From NCBI RefSeq assembly GCF_021556395.1, contig NZ_JAKGCS010000009.1, positions 28,807 through 92,806 on the forward strand: a stretch of DNA of 64,000 bases, read 5' to 3'. This document shows, piece by piece, positions 26,566-35,476 of the stretch. How positions within the stretch are numbered: position 1 is the stretch's first letter; each line of letters begins with the position of its first letter. The stretch comes from Acuticoccus kalidii. GTDB taxonomy: Bacteria > Pseudomonadota > Alphaproteobacteria > Rhizobiales > Amorphaceae. The notes beneath the pieces are model-generated. The model was not told the DNA's origin. It worked only from the letters and a program-made list of their open reading frames with translations, and ran no database searches. A program made the translations under genes and the position numbers.

Positions 26566-26859
26566 GCAACGTTGCGTGGGCCGCGACCTCTGCGCGCGCG
26601 GAACGCGGCAGTCAGAATGGCGGCTCCTGGCGCGATCACGGCGGCACTTTGGCCGATCGGGGTGTCCGCCTCGCTCCTCGCGGCGCCGGAAGAGGACATC
26701 GCGAGCGCGACGCCGTTTGGCCTGCCCGAGGAGCAAGTCCGGTCCGATCTTCGATGAGCAATGTCGCGTGGGTCGCGATCGTCTGCGCGAAGGACGCGGC
26801 CGTCAGAATGGCGGCTCCTGGCGCGATCACCGCGTCGCTCTGGCCGATCGGGGTCGGCG
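26476..26859. repeat. 192-bp tandem duplication (two copies)
   Basis: Copy 1 is 26476-26667 and copy 2 is 26668-26859. The first 104 bases differ at only six positions; the middle is more divergent and the end (AGAATGGCGGCTCCTGGCGC to TGGCCGATCGGGGT) is conserved again. The 192-bp period is a multiple of three, so frames are kept, and both copies hold the same in-frame TGA. No IS ends or site duplications are visible. Confidence 0.85.
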
Positions 26860-26874
26860 GGCGCGGGATCGGAA

Positions 26875-26892
26875 CGCCGGCCGAAGCCGGCG
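26875..26892 (-). terminator. hairpin downstream of proX
   Basis: CGCCGGC-CGAA-GCCGGCG forms a 7-bp stem about 20 bp after the proX stop, followed in the minus direction by TTCC. A likely end of the proVWX transcript. Confidence 0.5.
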
Positions 26893-26911
26893 CTCCATCG
26901 TCGTTTTCGGC

Positions 26912-27925
26912 TCAGTTCGCCGCGGCGCGGGCCTCTTCGAGCCAGCCATTCCAGGTCTCCTGGTTCCCGGCGATCCACGCATCGGCATGGCGCGCGATGT
27001 CGGACTCGGAATCCTGGCCTTCCTGCATCAGGAGGTTCTCGGCGCTGATGTCGTTCGCCGACACTTCCATGATCGAGAACAGCTTGGCCGCAGCCGGGTT
27101 CGCCTCGGCGAACTCGCGGTTCGCGATGATGCGCTGATCGTTCGCCTGGAAGCCGTAATTGGAGCCGTCCGCGAGCGCGGTGTCGACGTCCGAACGCTCA
27201 CCCGGCAGCGAGGAGAACGGCACCTGAAGCCACGTCACGTCCTCACCCGGCACCAGCACGCCGGAGACCCAGTACGGCGTCCACGTGTAGTAGAGCACCG
27301 GCTCGCCATTCTGGTAGCGGGTGATCGTGTCGGCGATGATCGCCGAGTAGGAACCCTGATTGTGGGTCACCGTGTCGCGAAGCTCGAACGCGTCGAGCTG
27401 ATGCTCGATCACCTGCTCGCAGCCCCAGCCCGGCGTGCAGCCGGTGAGGTCGGCCTTGCCGTCGCCGTTGGTGTCGAACAGCTTGGCGATCTCGGGATCT
27501 TTGAGCTGATCGATCGTCGTGATGCCGTGCTCTTCGGCGGTCTTCTTGTCGATCAGGTAGCCCTGCAGCGCGCCCGGCGAATAGACGCCCTCGCGGTAGA
27601 TCTTCTCGTCGCCACCGGCGGCGGTGAAGAAGTCCGAGTGCAGCGGATCCCAATGGTCGGCGAGGAAGGTGCCGTCACCGTTGCCGATCGCGACGTGCGC
27701 GGCGGCATACTCGATCTCGCGGATATCCTCGACGGTGTAGCCGAGTTCCTCGAGCGCCTTCATCACGAGAAGGGTCTGGAAGGTCTCCTCGGCGATCGAG
27801 GACTTCAGCGGCGTGACGGTGACACCCTCACCGGGCATATCCTGCGCCAGGGCGGCACCGCTGACGGACGCAAGAAGGCCGGCGGCGGCGATTGCGACGC
27901 TGGTGCGCCGGAATGCACTGATCAT
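26912..27925 (-). CDS. proX: glycine betaine/proline ABC transporter, periplasmic substrate-binding protein
   Basis: A 337-residue ProX-type binding protein with a signal peptide (cleavage after ALAQ, near residue 28). Downstream features fit the family: VTPLKSSIAEETFQTLLVMKALEELGYTV, FLADHWDPLHSDFF, PGWGCEQVIEH and the aromatic YYTWTPYWVSGVL segment that forms the quaternary-amine cage. It delivers betaine or related osmolytes to ProVW. It is the third gene of the minus-strand operon, 96 bp after proW. Confidence 0.9.
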   Translation of the reverse strand: MISAFRRTSVAIAAAGLLASVSGAALAQDMPGEGVTVTPLKSSIAEETFQTLLVMKALEELGYTVEDIREIEYAAAHVAIGNGDGTFLADHWDPLHSDFFTAAGGDEKIYREGVYSPGALQGYLIDKKTAEEHGITTIDQLKDPEIAKLFDTNGDGKADLTGCTPGWGCEQVIEHQLDAFELRDTVTHNQGSYSAIIADTITRYQNGEPVLYYTWTPYWVSGVLVPGEDVTWLQVPFSSLPGERSDVDTALADGSNYGFQANDQRIIANREFAEANPAAAKLFSIMEVSANDISAENLLMQEGQDSESDIARHADAWIAGNQETWNGWLEEARAAAN

Positions 27926-28021
27926 GTAGTTCTCCTTTTTCAGACGGCGCCGACGCGAGGACGCGAAGCGCCCAAGGCCGGCGAATGCCGGTCGGACCCG
28001 GACGGATCCGACGCGACAGCG

Positions 28022-29332
28022 TTATTCGGCGGGCTGAGCCTCGCCCGCTTTGCGCGCGTTGTGGCCAACCACCACGCGGCGCACGAGCCCAATCGGGCCA
28101 CGTTCGTACCAAGCGACGTTGTTGCGTTCGCGCTTGGAGACCCCCATCGCCTGGGTCATCCGGTCGATGATGATGGCGAGGATGACGATCCCGACGCCGC
28201 CGACCGTGGCAAGGCCCATATCGAGCCGCCCGATGCCGCGCAGCACCATCTGGCCGAGGCCGCCGACGGCGATCATCGAGGCGATCACGACCATCGACAG
28301 CGCCAGCATCAGCGTCTGGTTGACGCCCGCCATGATGGTCGGCATCGCGACGGGAAGCTGCACCTTGCGCAGGAGCTGCCCCTTCGAGGCACCGAAGCTC
28401 TTCGCCGCCTCGATGAGATCGCCCGGAACCTGGCGGATGCCGAGATTGGTGAGGCGGATCAAAGGCGGCAGGGCGAAGATGATCGTCACCACGACGCCGG
28501 GCACGTTGCCGATGCCGAACAGCATGACGATCGGCACGAGATAGACGAAAGCCGGCGTCGTCTGCATCGCATCGAGGATCGGCCGGGTGATGGTCGCCGC
28601 CTTGTCGTTGCGGGCGAGCCAGATCCCGGTCGGCAAGCCGATGAGGACGCAGAAGAAGACCGAGGTGAACACGAGGGCGAGCGTGACCATCGCCTGGTCC
28701 CAGGCGCCGATCAGGCCGACGAAGATGAACGAGATCACCGCGCCGATCCCGAGCCGCGGTCCGGCCGCCTGCCAGGCGAGAAGGCCGATAAGGACCACCA
28801 TGATCAGTGCCGGAACGCCGAGAAGGGTGCCCTCGATGGTCGACAGGACGCTGTCGATCGGCCAGCGGATCGCCTGGAAGACCGGGCGGAAATTCGCCAC
28901 GACGAAATTCAACGCCGTTTCGACCCACGTATCGAGCGGGATCACCGCGTGGTCGAACGGATTGACGATGTCGAAGGAGGGGCCGCTATCGGGCTGGATA
29001 CCGGCGAGCCAATCGGGCGTCTCGGTCGGGGGAGCGCCGGGTTGGGGTTGGGCCGGCGGGGGCGTGCCGGCCGGTCCGGCCGGAGCGTCGCTCGCGCTGG
29101 AACCGCCGCCCGACCACGGATTGGACGCGGCCGCCGGCTGCGTCGCCGCTTCGCCGGAACCGCTCGCGTCTGGACTGGCCGCGCCGCCGGCCGCTCCTGG
29201 ATTGGCCGCGCTGCCGGCCTGTGAGGCATCGTCGCCGCCGCTCGACGCTGCCGCGCCGCTGGTTGAATTCTGCGTCGCCCACGGATTGTCGGCCTGGGCG
29301 AGAATCATCGTATCGTCCTGACGCTCAGGCAT
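28022..29332 (-). CDS. proW: glycine betaine/proline ABC transporter, permease with long N-terminal extension
   Basis: A 436-residue ProW-type permease. The C-terminal 300 residues hold the transmembrane core and the permease-ATPase contact loop ([20 protein letters not shown]). The first 115 residues are an unusual low-complexity, Ala/Gly/Pro/Ser-rich stretch with repeated NPW motifs (DNPWATQ, SNPWSGG); E. coli ProW also has an N-terminal tail but of different make-up. The ATG lies 8 bp inside proV. The tail is predicted to be disordered; a regulatory role is a guess. Confidence 0.9.
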   Translation of the reverse strand: MPERQDDTMILAQADNPWATQNSTSGAAASSGGDDASQAGSAANPGAAGGAASPDASGSGEAATQPAAASNPWSGGGSSASDAPAGPAGTPPPAQPQPGAPPTETPDWLAGIQPDSGPSFDIVNPFDHAVIPLDTWVETALNFVVANFRPVFQAIRWPIDSVLSTIEGTLLGVPALIMVVLIGLLAWQAAGPRLGIGAVISFIFVGLIGAWDQAMVTLALVFTSVFFCVLIGLPTGIWLARNDKAATITRPILDAMQTTPAFVYLVPIVMLFGIGNVPGVVVTIIFALPPLIRLTNLGIRQVPGDLIEAAKSFGASKGQLLRKVQLPVAMPTIMAGVNQTLMLALSMVVIASMIAVGGLGQMVLRGIGRLDMGLATVGGVGIVILAIIIDRMTQAMGVSKRERNNVAWYERGPIGLVRRVVVGHNARKAGEAQPAE

Positions 29333-30527
29333 GTTCGGTCTCCCGGCTCAACGCTCCGAGGAGCACGGCGCGTGAGACGACGCCGAGATAGCGCCCCTCC
29401 GCATTCACCACAGGCAGCCCGCATGGCGCGGCGTTCACCTGAGCGATGACGTCGCCGATCCGAAGGTCGGCGGTCAGCGGCTCGATGCCGGGAATGAAGG
29501 CGTCGGACAGGCGCGGCTCGGCCCGCCCGATTTCTGCCTCGAGGCTCGACGCGGAGACCACGCCGAGGAATTTCTGCTTTCCGTCCACGACATAGGCGTA
29601 ATCGCGATCCGCCGCGGCGATCCGCTCACGCGCCGCCCGCAGCTTGTCGTCCCGATTGATGATGGTGACTTGCGATTTCGTCGCGATGTCGCCGGCGGTG
29701 AACACGCTCGACACGTCGACGCCCCGGAAGAAGGAGCGGACATAATCATTCGCGGGATGGTTCAAAATCTCGTCGGGCGTGCCGACCTGGACGACGAGCC
29801 CGCCCTGCATGATCGCGATCCGGTCGCCGATCCGCATCGCCTCGTCGAGATCGTGCGAAATGAAGATGATGGTGCGCTTTTCCTTCTCCTGAAGCTGCAG
29901 GAGCTCGTCCTGCATTTCGGAGCGGATCAGCGGATCGAGGGCGGAGAAGGCTTCGTCCATCAGGAGGATCGACGGATCGTTGGCGAGGGCGCGCGCGAGA
30001 CCGACACGCTGCTGCATCCCGCCCGAAAGCTCGTTCGGATAGCTGTTTTCATGTGCCGCGAGACCGACCTGATCGAGCGCCTTGCGCGCCCGCTCCTGCC
30101 GTTTCTCCAGCGGAACGCCTGAGAGTTCGAGGCCGAACGCGGCGTTTTGCAGGACCGTCATGTGCGGCATCAGCGCGAAGGATTGGAACACCATCGAAAT
30201 GTGTTCGCGCCGGAAGGTGTTGAGCTCCTTCTCCGACATCTTGGCGATGTCTTCGCCCTTCACCACGATCTCCCCGGCAGAGGGGTCGATCAGCCGATTC
30301 AGCAGGCGAACCAGTGTGGATTTCCCCGAGCCAGAAAGGCCCATCACGACGAATATTTCGCCCTCGCGCACGTCGAACGTTGTATCACAGACGCCGATCG
30401 TCATATTGGTCTGAGCAAAGACATCGTCCTTTGAAAGACCTTCGCGGTAGAGCGCGATCGCCTTGTTCGGCTCGGCGCCGAATACCTTGAAAAGGTTCTT
30501 GACAGATAGCGCCGTGCCTGAATCCAA
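29325..30527 (-). CDS. proV: glycine betaine/proline ABC transporter, ATP-binding protein with CBS domains
   Basis: A 400-residue ProV-type ATPase. Walker A is GLSGSGKST (about 64-72), the signature is [17 protein letters not shown], and Walker B is [13 protein letters not shown]. The N-terminal [18 protein letters not shown] is typical of ProV. Two CBS repeats fill the C-terminus (about 280-395; [34 protein letters not shown]), which in homologues such as OpuA sense ionic strength. It is the first gene of the operon; the 214-bp upstream gap likely carries the osmoregulated promoter. Confidence 0.93.
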   Translation of the reverse strand: MDSGTALSVKNLFKVFGAEPNKAIALYREGLSKDDVFAQTNMTIGVCDTTFDVREGEIFVVMGLSGSGKSTLVRLLNRLIDPSAGEIVVKGEDIAKMSEKELNTFRREHISMVFQSFALMPHMTVLQNAAFGLELSGVPLEKRQERARKALDQVGLAAHENSYPNELSGGMQQRVGLARALANDPSILLMDEAFSALDPLIRSEMQDELLQLQEKEKRTIIFISHDLDEAMRIGDRIAIMQGGLVVQVGTPDEILNHPANDYVRSFFRGVDVSSVFTAGDIATKSQVTIINRDDKLRAARERIAAADRDYAYVVDGKQKFLGVVSASSLEAEIGRAEPRLSDAFIPGIEPLTADLRIGDVIAQVNAAPCGLPVVNAEGRYLGVVSRAVLLGALSRETEHA

Positions 30528-30741
30528 GACACCGCCTCCTCTCTGAATGTGGTGGAAATTCGACGCGCAACTTCACGGACTGAAGCGCAGTCGTCAAGGG
30601 TGACCATCGTCTGCGTGTGAATGTAAGGGACTTAGGCCAGCTCACCCGGAAGGCAAGGCTTGTGCGCGGCACGGACGGATCGACGCCCCGATCCGCCCCA
30701 TATTCGCCCCGATCCGCTTGGAAAGAATATTTACGTGTCGC

Positions 30742-32100
30742 TCAATCGCGGCCGCAGAACGCGTCGCCGAATTCGAGTGTCGCGGAAAATCCGCCGCCCT
30801 CCCGCTCACCGAGAATGAGCCGCGCCCCCATGCGCCGCGCGCAGACCTCGACGATCGACAGGCCGAGCCCGCTGCCGACGCCCTTGCGGTTGGAGCCGCG
30901 ATAAAAGCGCCCCCGCGCCCTCGCCCGTTCGTCCGCCGGCATACCCGGCCCGTCGTCCTCGACGATCAACGCGGCGTCGCGCCAATCGACCCAGACGGTG
31001 CCGCCGGCTCCGGCATAGGTCGCCGCGTTCTCGACGAGATTGCGCGCGGCGAGCGACAATAGCGGCTCGGACACGCGCAGCGTCACCCCCTCCAGCCGAT
31101 CGGCCAGCACGAGGCGGCCGCCCTTCGCCTCGAGCCGCAGCGCCGCTTCGTCGGCCGCCATCGCGATGACGGGGCGGAGCGCGACGGATTGGTCGGCCGC
31201 CACGTTGACCGTGTCGGCTTCCCCGAAGGTGAGGAGCTGGCGCAGAAGCCGGCTGCTGCGATCGACGCTCGTGAGGATGCGCTCGAGCGCGGCGCCGCGT
31301 GTCGTCTCGTCGGGCGCTCTCATCGCGATCTCGGCCTGGGTGCGCAGGCCCGAGAGCGGCGTTCGGAGCTCGTGCGCGGCGACGGACAGGAACTCCCGCT
31401 CGCGCCCCCGCAGCTCGTCGACACGGGCAAAGAGGCCATTCAGCGCCCGCACCACCGGCAGCGTCTCCGACACCGCCCCCGCCTCGCCGAGCGGGGCGAG
31501 ATCCTCCGCCGGCCGCGCCTCGAGCCGCGCGGCGAGCCGCGAGAGCGGGGCGAGACAACGCCCGGTCGCAAGCCACAGGATCGCCGCCAGAAGGGGCAGA
31601 GTGAGAAGCATCGGCACCGACAGGCCGAGAAGCATGTTCCTCACGATTGCGTCTCGGAAGGCGGTGTTGTCGCCGACGAGGACTTCGACCCCCGCCGCCT
31701 CGTTGCGCACCGAGTAGACCCGCCAGCGCGCACCGTCGACGATGCGCTCGCTATAGCCGTCCCGCTCGTCCGACAGGCGCGCCTCGGGCGCGCTCGCCGA
31801 GCGGCCGACGAGCTGGCCGGACAGCGACCAGATCTGACACGAAAGCTGCCGCTCATAGGAGCGATGCGTGTCGAAATCGGTGCGGACCACATCGGCCGCA
31901 GCGGCGAGATCGACCTCGTTCCCGTCGATCAGCGAGGAGACCATGTTGGCCGCCTCGCGCAGCCGCGCGTCGAGAACCTGTTCCACCTTGGCGTTGGTGG
32001 ACATCGTGATCCACGTGGCGCCGAGCGCCCAGACGAGGCCCGTCGCGGCGACGAGCGTCACGAAGAGGCGAAGGCGGAGGGATCGCGGCCACAGGATCAT
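30742..32100 (-). CDS. QseC/PmrB-like sensor histidine kinase
   Basis: A 452-residue inner-membrane sensor kinase. Transmembrane helix 1 spans about residues 11-30, a periplasmic sensor of about 120 residues follows, and helix 2 spans about 155-180. The phospho-acceptor is H243 (AAHELRTPLSG); the ATPase domain has RNLVENAATYAG (N box), VEDDGPGMP (G1) and GSGLGLSIV (G2). The order resembles QseC/PmrB kinases. Its ATG overlaps the regulator stop (ATGA). The signal is unknown; the neighbouring disulfide operon suggests envelope redox or metal stress. Confidence 0.87.
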   Translation of the reverse strand: MILWPRSLRLRLFVTLVAATGLVWALGATWITMSTNAKVEQVLDARLREAANMVSSLIDGNEVDLAAAADVVRTDFDTHRSYERQLSCQIWSLSGQLVGRSASAPEARLSDERDGYSERIVDGARWRVYSVRNEAAGVEVLVGDNTAFRDAIVRNMLLGLSVPMLLTLPLLAAILWLATGRCLAPLSRLAARLEARPAEDLAPLGEAGAVSETLPVVRALNGLFARVDELRGREREFLSVAAHELRTPLSGLRTQAEIAMRAPDETTRGAALERILTSVDRSSRLLRQLLTFGEADTVNVAADQSVALRPVIAMAADEAALRLEAKGGRLVLADRLEGVTLRVSEPLLSLAARNLVENAATYAGAGGTVWVDWRDAALIVEDDGPGMPADERARARGRFYRGSNRKGVGSGLGLSIVEVCARRMGARLILGEREGGGFSATLEFGDAFCGRD

Positions 32101-32762
32101 AGGCCGTCCCGACGCACGCGGTAGCCGACGCCGCGCACCGTCTCGATGAAGCGCCCGCCGAACTTGGAGCGCAGATTGTGAATGTGCACCTCGATCGCGT
32201 TGCTCTGCGCGCCGTCCGAAAAGCCGTAGACCCGATCTTCGAGCTGGGCACGCGACAGGATGGCGCCGGGCGTCTCCATCAGCGCGTGAAGGAGGGTGAA
32301 CTCGCGCCGTGAGACCGGAATCGGCGCCCCCTCGCGTGAGGCCGACAGCGTCGACGGCTCGAGCGTCACCCCATTCCAATCGATCGTCGGCGCGGCGTGG
32401 CCGCGATTGCGGCGAACGAGCGCGCGGAGCCGCGCGGCGAGCTCTTCGAGCTCGAAGGGCTTACCGAGATGGTCGTCCGCGCCCCCGTCGAGACCGGCGA
32501 GGCGGTCGGCGAGCCCGTCCTGGGCGGTGAGGATGATGACGGGCGTCGGATCGCCGCCGCGGCGCATACGAGCGAGAATGTCCCGCCCATTGCCGTCCGG
32601 CAGCATGACATCGAGGACGATGGCGGCAAAGGAGCCCGTCGCGAGCGCGGCATCCGCATCGGCCACGGTCGCGACGAGATCGACCGTGAAGCCTTGCAGA
32701 CCGAGCCCGACGGCGAGCCCGTCGCCCAGAATGTCGTCGTCCTCGACCACCAAGATCCGCAT
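32097..32762 (-). CDS. OmpR-family (QseB/PmrA-like) response regulator
   Basis: A 221-residue response regulator with a receiver domain (acidic pocket EDDD, phospho-acceptor D51 in VLDVMLPDG, conserved T/K in LTAQD and GKPFE) and an OmpR-type winged helix (VSRREFTLLHALM, then SNAIEVHIHNLRSKF and VRGVGYRV). It resembles QseB/PmrA. A CTTAAG-N5-CTTAAG site of the kind PmrA binds stands 45 bp upstream of its start and 44 bp upstream of the divergent dsbD, so autoregulation and control of dsbD are likely. Confidence 0.9.
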   Translation of the reverse strand: MRILVVEDDDILGDGLAVGLGLQGFTVDLVATVADADAALATGSFAAIVLDVMLPDGNGRDILARMRRGGDPTPVIILTAQDGLADRLAGLDGGADDHLGKPFELEELAARLRALVRRNRGHAAPTIDWNGVTLEPSTLSASREGAPIPVSRREFTLLHALMETPGAILSRAQLEDRVYGFSDGAQSNAIEVHIHNLRSKFGGRFIETVRGVGYRVRRDGL

Positions 32763-32806
32763 CGTGTCCCTTCCACGTCGTTCCCTGCCCTCGGTGCGGC
32801 CCCCGC

Positions 32807-32823
32807 CTTAAGCGTGGCTTAAG
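32807..32823. promoter_or_regulatory. PmrA/QseB-type box, CTTAAG-N5-CTTAAG
   Basis: A perfect direct repeat, CTTAAG-CGTGG-CTTAAG, with the 5-bp spacing known for PmrA/QseB-type regulators. It is centred between the divergent regulator gene and dsbD. The match to a known site type next to such a regulator makes it one of the better supported operators in the window. Confidence 0.75.
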
Positions 32824-32866
32824 CTGCAAGGGCGACCTCGCCATTCGGATCGAATGGAACGGACGG

Positions 32867-34672
32867 ATGATGCGAGGCGTGAAACGAACCATCGCCGCGA
32901 TCGCGCTAGCACTTGCGACGTGCGGCGCGGCGGCACAAGTCGTCACATCGGCGCTCCCGGTCGACGCGGCGTTCAAGCCGCGCCTGCATCGTGCCGACGG
33001 CGGCGGCGTTCGGATCGCCTTCCGAATCGCCGAAAGCTATTATCTCTATCGCGACCATTTCGCCGCAAAAGCCGGCGAAGTGGCGCTGAAGGTCGAGACG
33101 CCCGCCGGCGACATGAAGGACGATCCGACATTCGGTCGGACCGAGATCTTTCACGATGCGGTGGACGCGGTCATCACGGCGCCGGCCCTCGCCGGGCTGC
33201 CCGACGGTGCGCGGGTCACCCTCACCTATCAAGGCTGCCAGGACGGCGGCATCTGCTATCGCCCTGCGACACTGACCTTCGATCCGCGAACACTGGAGAT
33301 CGCCGCGCCGCCCGCCGGCGGGACGGCGCCTTCGTTCGGCGCGTTCGCGCCCGCGAGCGGCGCCGGATCGGTGCCCGCCGGGGCGAGCGGCATCGTCGCC
33401 GACGCCGGCGCGGGCGGGCTCGTACCCGGCCTTCTCGCCGATGGCGGCCGGGCCATGGTGGTCGCCACCTTCTTCGTCCTCGGTCTCGGCCTCGCCTTCA
33501 CGCCGTGCGTCTTTCCGATGTACCCGATCCTCGCCGGCCAACTCACCGGGCGCGGGGCCTTCAGCCTCGGCAAGAGCCTTGCCCACTCACTCGCTTATGT
33601 CGGCGCGATGGCGGCAGCGTTCGGCCTTGTCGGCCTCGTCGCCGCCTGGTCGGGCGCCAATCTGCAGGCAGCGCTGCAATCGCGCCTCGCGATCGGGGCG
33701 ATCGCGGCGCTCTTCGCGGCCCTCGCTTTGTCGATGTTCGGTGCGTTCGCGCTCCGCCTCCCGGCCCGCTGGGTCAATCGGATATCCGGCCGACAGAGCG
33801 GCAGCGGGCTCGGCGGAAGCGCGGCGCTCGGTTTCTCATCGGCGCTGATCGTCGGGCCTTGCGTGACCGTTCCGCTCGCCGGAGCCCTCGTCTATATCGC
33901 GCAGACCGGAGACGCCGCCCTCGGCGCCGGCGCTCTTTTCGCCCTCGGGATCGGACAAGGCGTTCCCCTCGTCATTTTCGGGACGGTCGGCGCCCGTTTC
34001 ATGCCGCGCGCCGGCGGTTGGATGGCGGCGGTGACGCGCGCCTTCGGCGTCGTCTTCCTGGCGCTCGCAATCGCGATGCTGTCGCGGATCGTGCCGGCGA
34101 GCGTCACCATGTGGCTCGCCGCCTTTCTTGCGACCGGCATCGGAGTGGCGCTCGTCGGCATCGGTCTCGATCGCACCGGCTGGCCCCGGCAGATCGCCGG
34201 AACGCTCGGTGTCGTCGCGCTCGTCGGCGGGGCGGCGATGGTGACGGGCGCCCTCGCGGGGGCGAGCGATCCCTTGCGCCCGCTGGCGCCGCTCACCGCC
34301 TCCCGCACGGCAACGGAGAGCGACGGGGTGCGCTTCGTCGCCGCGCGCTCCGCAGCCGACGTCGCGGCGGTGACGGCGGACGGGCCGACGCTCCTTTATT
34401 TCACCGCCGATTGGTGCGTCTCCTGCGACATCATCGAGGCGCGGGTGTTCGGCAATCCCGAGGTCGCCGCCGCGCTCGCCGAACATCCCATCGTCGCGGT
34501 CGACGTCACCGAAGCGAACCCCGCGACGTCGGCCCTCATGGCCGAACTCGGCGTCGCCGGCCCACCGACGATGATCTTCGTGAGGCAAGGGGTCGAGCGG
34601 CCCGGCTCGCGCCTCGTCGGTGAATTCGGACCCGACGCCTTTCTCGCCGGCCTGCGCGAGGCCGGACTATGA
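32867..34672 (+). CDS. dsbD: thiol:disulfide interchange protein DsbD
   Basis: A 601-residue membrane reductase that brings electrons from cytoplasmic thioredoxin to periplasmic partners. Three parts are present: an N-terminal DsbD-alpha domain with C124/C130 (YQGCQDGGIC) after a signal peptide; a central transmembrane part with the essential cysteines in FTPCVFPMYP (about 213) and GPCVTVPLAG (about 332); and a C-terminal thioredoxin-like domain with DWCVSC (about 515-518). Its last bases overlap the TlpA-type gene (ATGA). It is the head of a four-gene envelope-thiol operon behind the PmrA-type box. Confidence 0.93.
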   Translation: MMRGVKRTIAAIALALATCGAAAQVVTSALPVDAAFKPRLHRADGGGVRIAFRIAESYYLYRDHFAAKAGEVALKVETPAGDMKDDPTFGRTEIFHDAVDAVITAPALAGLPDGARVTLTYQGCQDGGICYRPATLTFDPRTLEIAAPPAGGTAPSFGAFAPASGAGSVPAGASGIVADAGAGGLVPGLLADGGRAMVVATFFVLGLGLAFTPCVFPMYPILAGQLTGRGAFSLGKSLAHSLAYVGAMAAAFGLVGLVAAWSGANLQAALQSRLAIGAIAALFAALALSMFGAFALRLPARWVNRISGRQSGSGLGGSAALGFSSALIVGPCVTVPLAGALVYIAQTGDAALGAGALFALGIGQGVPLVIFGTVGARFMPRAGGWMAAVTRAFGVVFLALAIAMLSRIVPASVTMWLAAFLATGIGVALVGIGLDRTGWPRQIAGTLGVVALVGGAAMVTGALAGASDPLRPLAPLTASRTATESDGVRFVAARSAADVAAVTADGPTLLYFTADWCVSCDIIEARVFGNPEVAAALAEHPIVAVDVTEANPATSALMAELGVAGPPTMIFVRQGVERPGSRLVGEFGPDAFLAGLREAGL

Positions 34673-35472
34673 CCGCCGTCACCATCGGCCCGCTGGTGTT
34701 CGCCGGCGACCGGCTCGCCGCCGTCGCTGGGATCGCGGCCTTCCTGACGGCCGCCTTCGTGCTGTCGCTCGCGCTCGATCGGCGAATCGCCTCCTGGGCG
34801 AGCGGGGCCCTCCTCGCCGGCCTTCTCGCCGCCCGTCTCGGCCATGTCGCCCTTCATTATGACGCGTTCGCGCGGGAGCCGCTGCGCGCCTTCATGGTCT
34901 GGCAGGGCGGCTTTTCGCTGGCGGCGGGGCTTGCGGGCCTCGCGCTCTTTACCGGCCTCACATTGCGGCGCCCGCGCGGGCTCGCCGGCGCGGCGGTCGC
35001 GGTTCTCGTGGGGCTGTCGGTCTGGGCCGTCACCGTCCGCCTGGTGGCCCCGCCGCCGATCGCGATGCCGCACGCGCCGCTCGAAACGCTCGGCGGCGAG
35101 ACCTTCCGCCTCGCCGCACGGACCGGCCGACCGATGGTCGTCAATCTGTGGGCGACGTGGTGCCCGCCCTGCCAGCGCGAGATGCCGCTCCTCACCGAAA
35201 CGGCCGCCGCGCGCGACGACATCGCCTTCGTCATCGCCAATCAGGGCGAAGGCGGTGCGACCGTCCGACGCTATCTCGAAAAGTCCGGCCTTTCGGCTGA
35301 CCATATCGCCCTCGATCGCGCTATGTCGCTGGCGCGCCATTACGGCGTCCCGGGCTACCCGGCGACACTTTTTCTCGCCCCAGACGGGACGCTCGCCTTC
35401 TCTCACTTCGGCGAGATTTCGCCCGAATCCCTCGCAACCGCGCTCGATCGCCTCTCCAACGGAAAGACCTAA
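34669..35472 (+). CDS. membrane protein: Lgt-like N-terminal half fused to a TlpA/thioredoxin domain
   Basis: A 267-residue fusion. Residues 1-125 hold about four transmembrane helices and look like the first part of prolipoprotein diacylglyceryl transferase (RLGHVALHYDAFAREPLRAF, then VWQGGFSLAAGLAG, as in Lgt). The Lgt catalytic His/Arg region is absent, so lipid transfer is unlikely. From about 128 comes a TlpA-like thioredoxin domain with WATWCPPCQREMP (CxxC about 163-166), GVPGYPATLFL carrying the cis-Pro. It is probably a membrane-anchored reductase fed by DsbD. Start/stop overlaps dsbD. Confidence 0.82.
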   Translation: MTAVTIGPLVFAGDRLAAVAGIAAFLTAAFVLSLALDRRIASWASGALLAGLLAARLGHVALHYDAFAREPLRAFMVWQGGFSLAAGLAGLALFTGLTLRRPRGLAGAAVAVLVGLSVWAVTVRLVAPPPIAMPHAPLETLGGETFRLAARTGRPMVVNLWATWCPPCQREMPLLTETAAARDDIAFVIANQGEGGATVRRYLEKSGLSADHIALDRAMSLARHYGVPGYPATLFLAPDGTLAFSHFGEISPESLATALDRLSNGKT

Positions 35473-35476
35473 TCTG

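Larger units (their letters stand above)
25614..26911. other. 1.3-kb region without an intact gene
   Basis: No complete gene can be supported. Contents seen: a small palindrome GCCTCGCGAGGC at 25619-25630; short imperfect repeats at 25780-25900; a coding-like frame without a start at 26326-26565; a 192-bp tandem duplication at 26476-26859; and the probable proVWX terminator at 26875-26892. Open frames on both strands give Arg/Pro/Ser-rich, low-complexity products. Confidence 0.65.

Noticed and set aside
26129..29224. A 1031-codon plus-strand frame across the gap and the proX-proW genes
   Set aside because: The product is Arg/His/Asp-rich and low in complexity and runs antisense to well-supported proX and proW.
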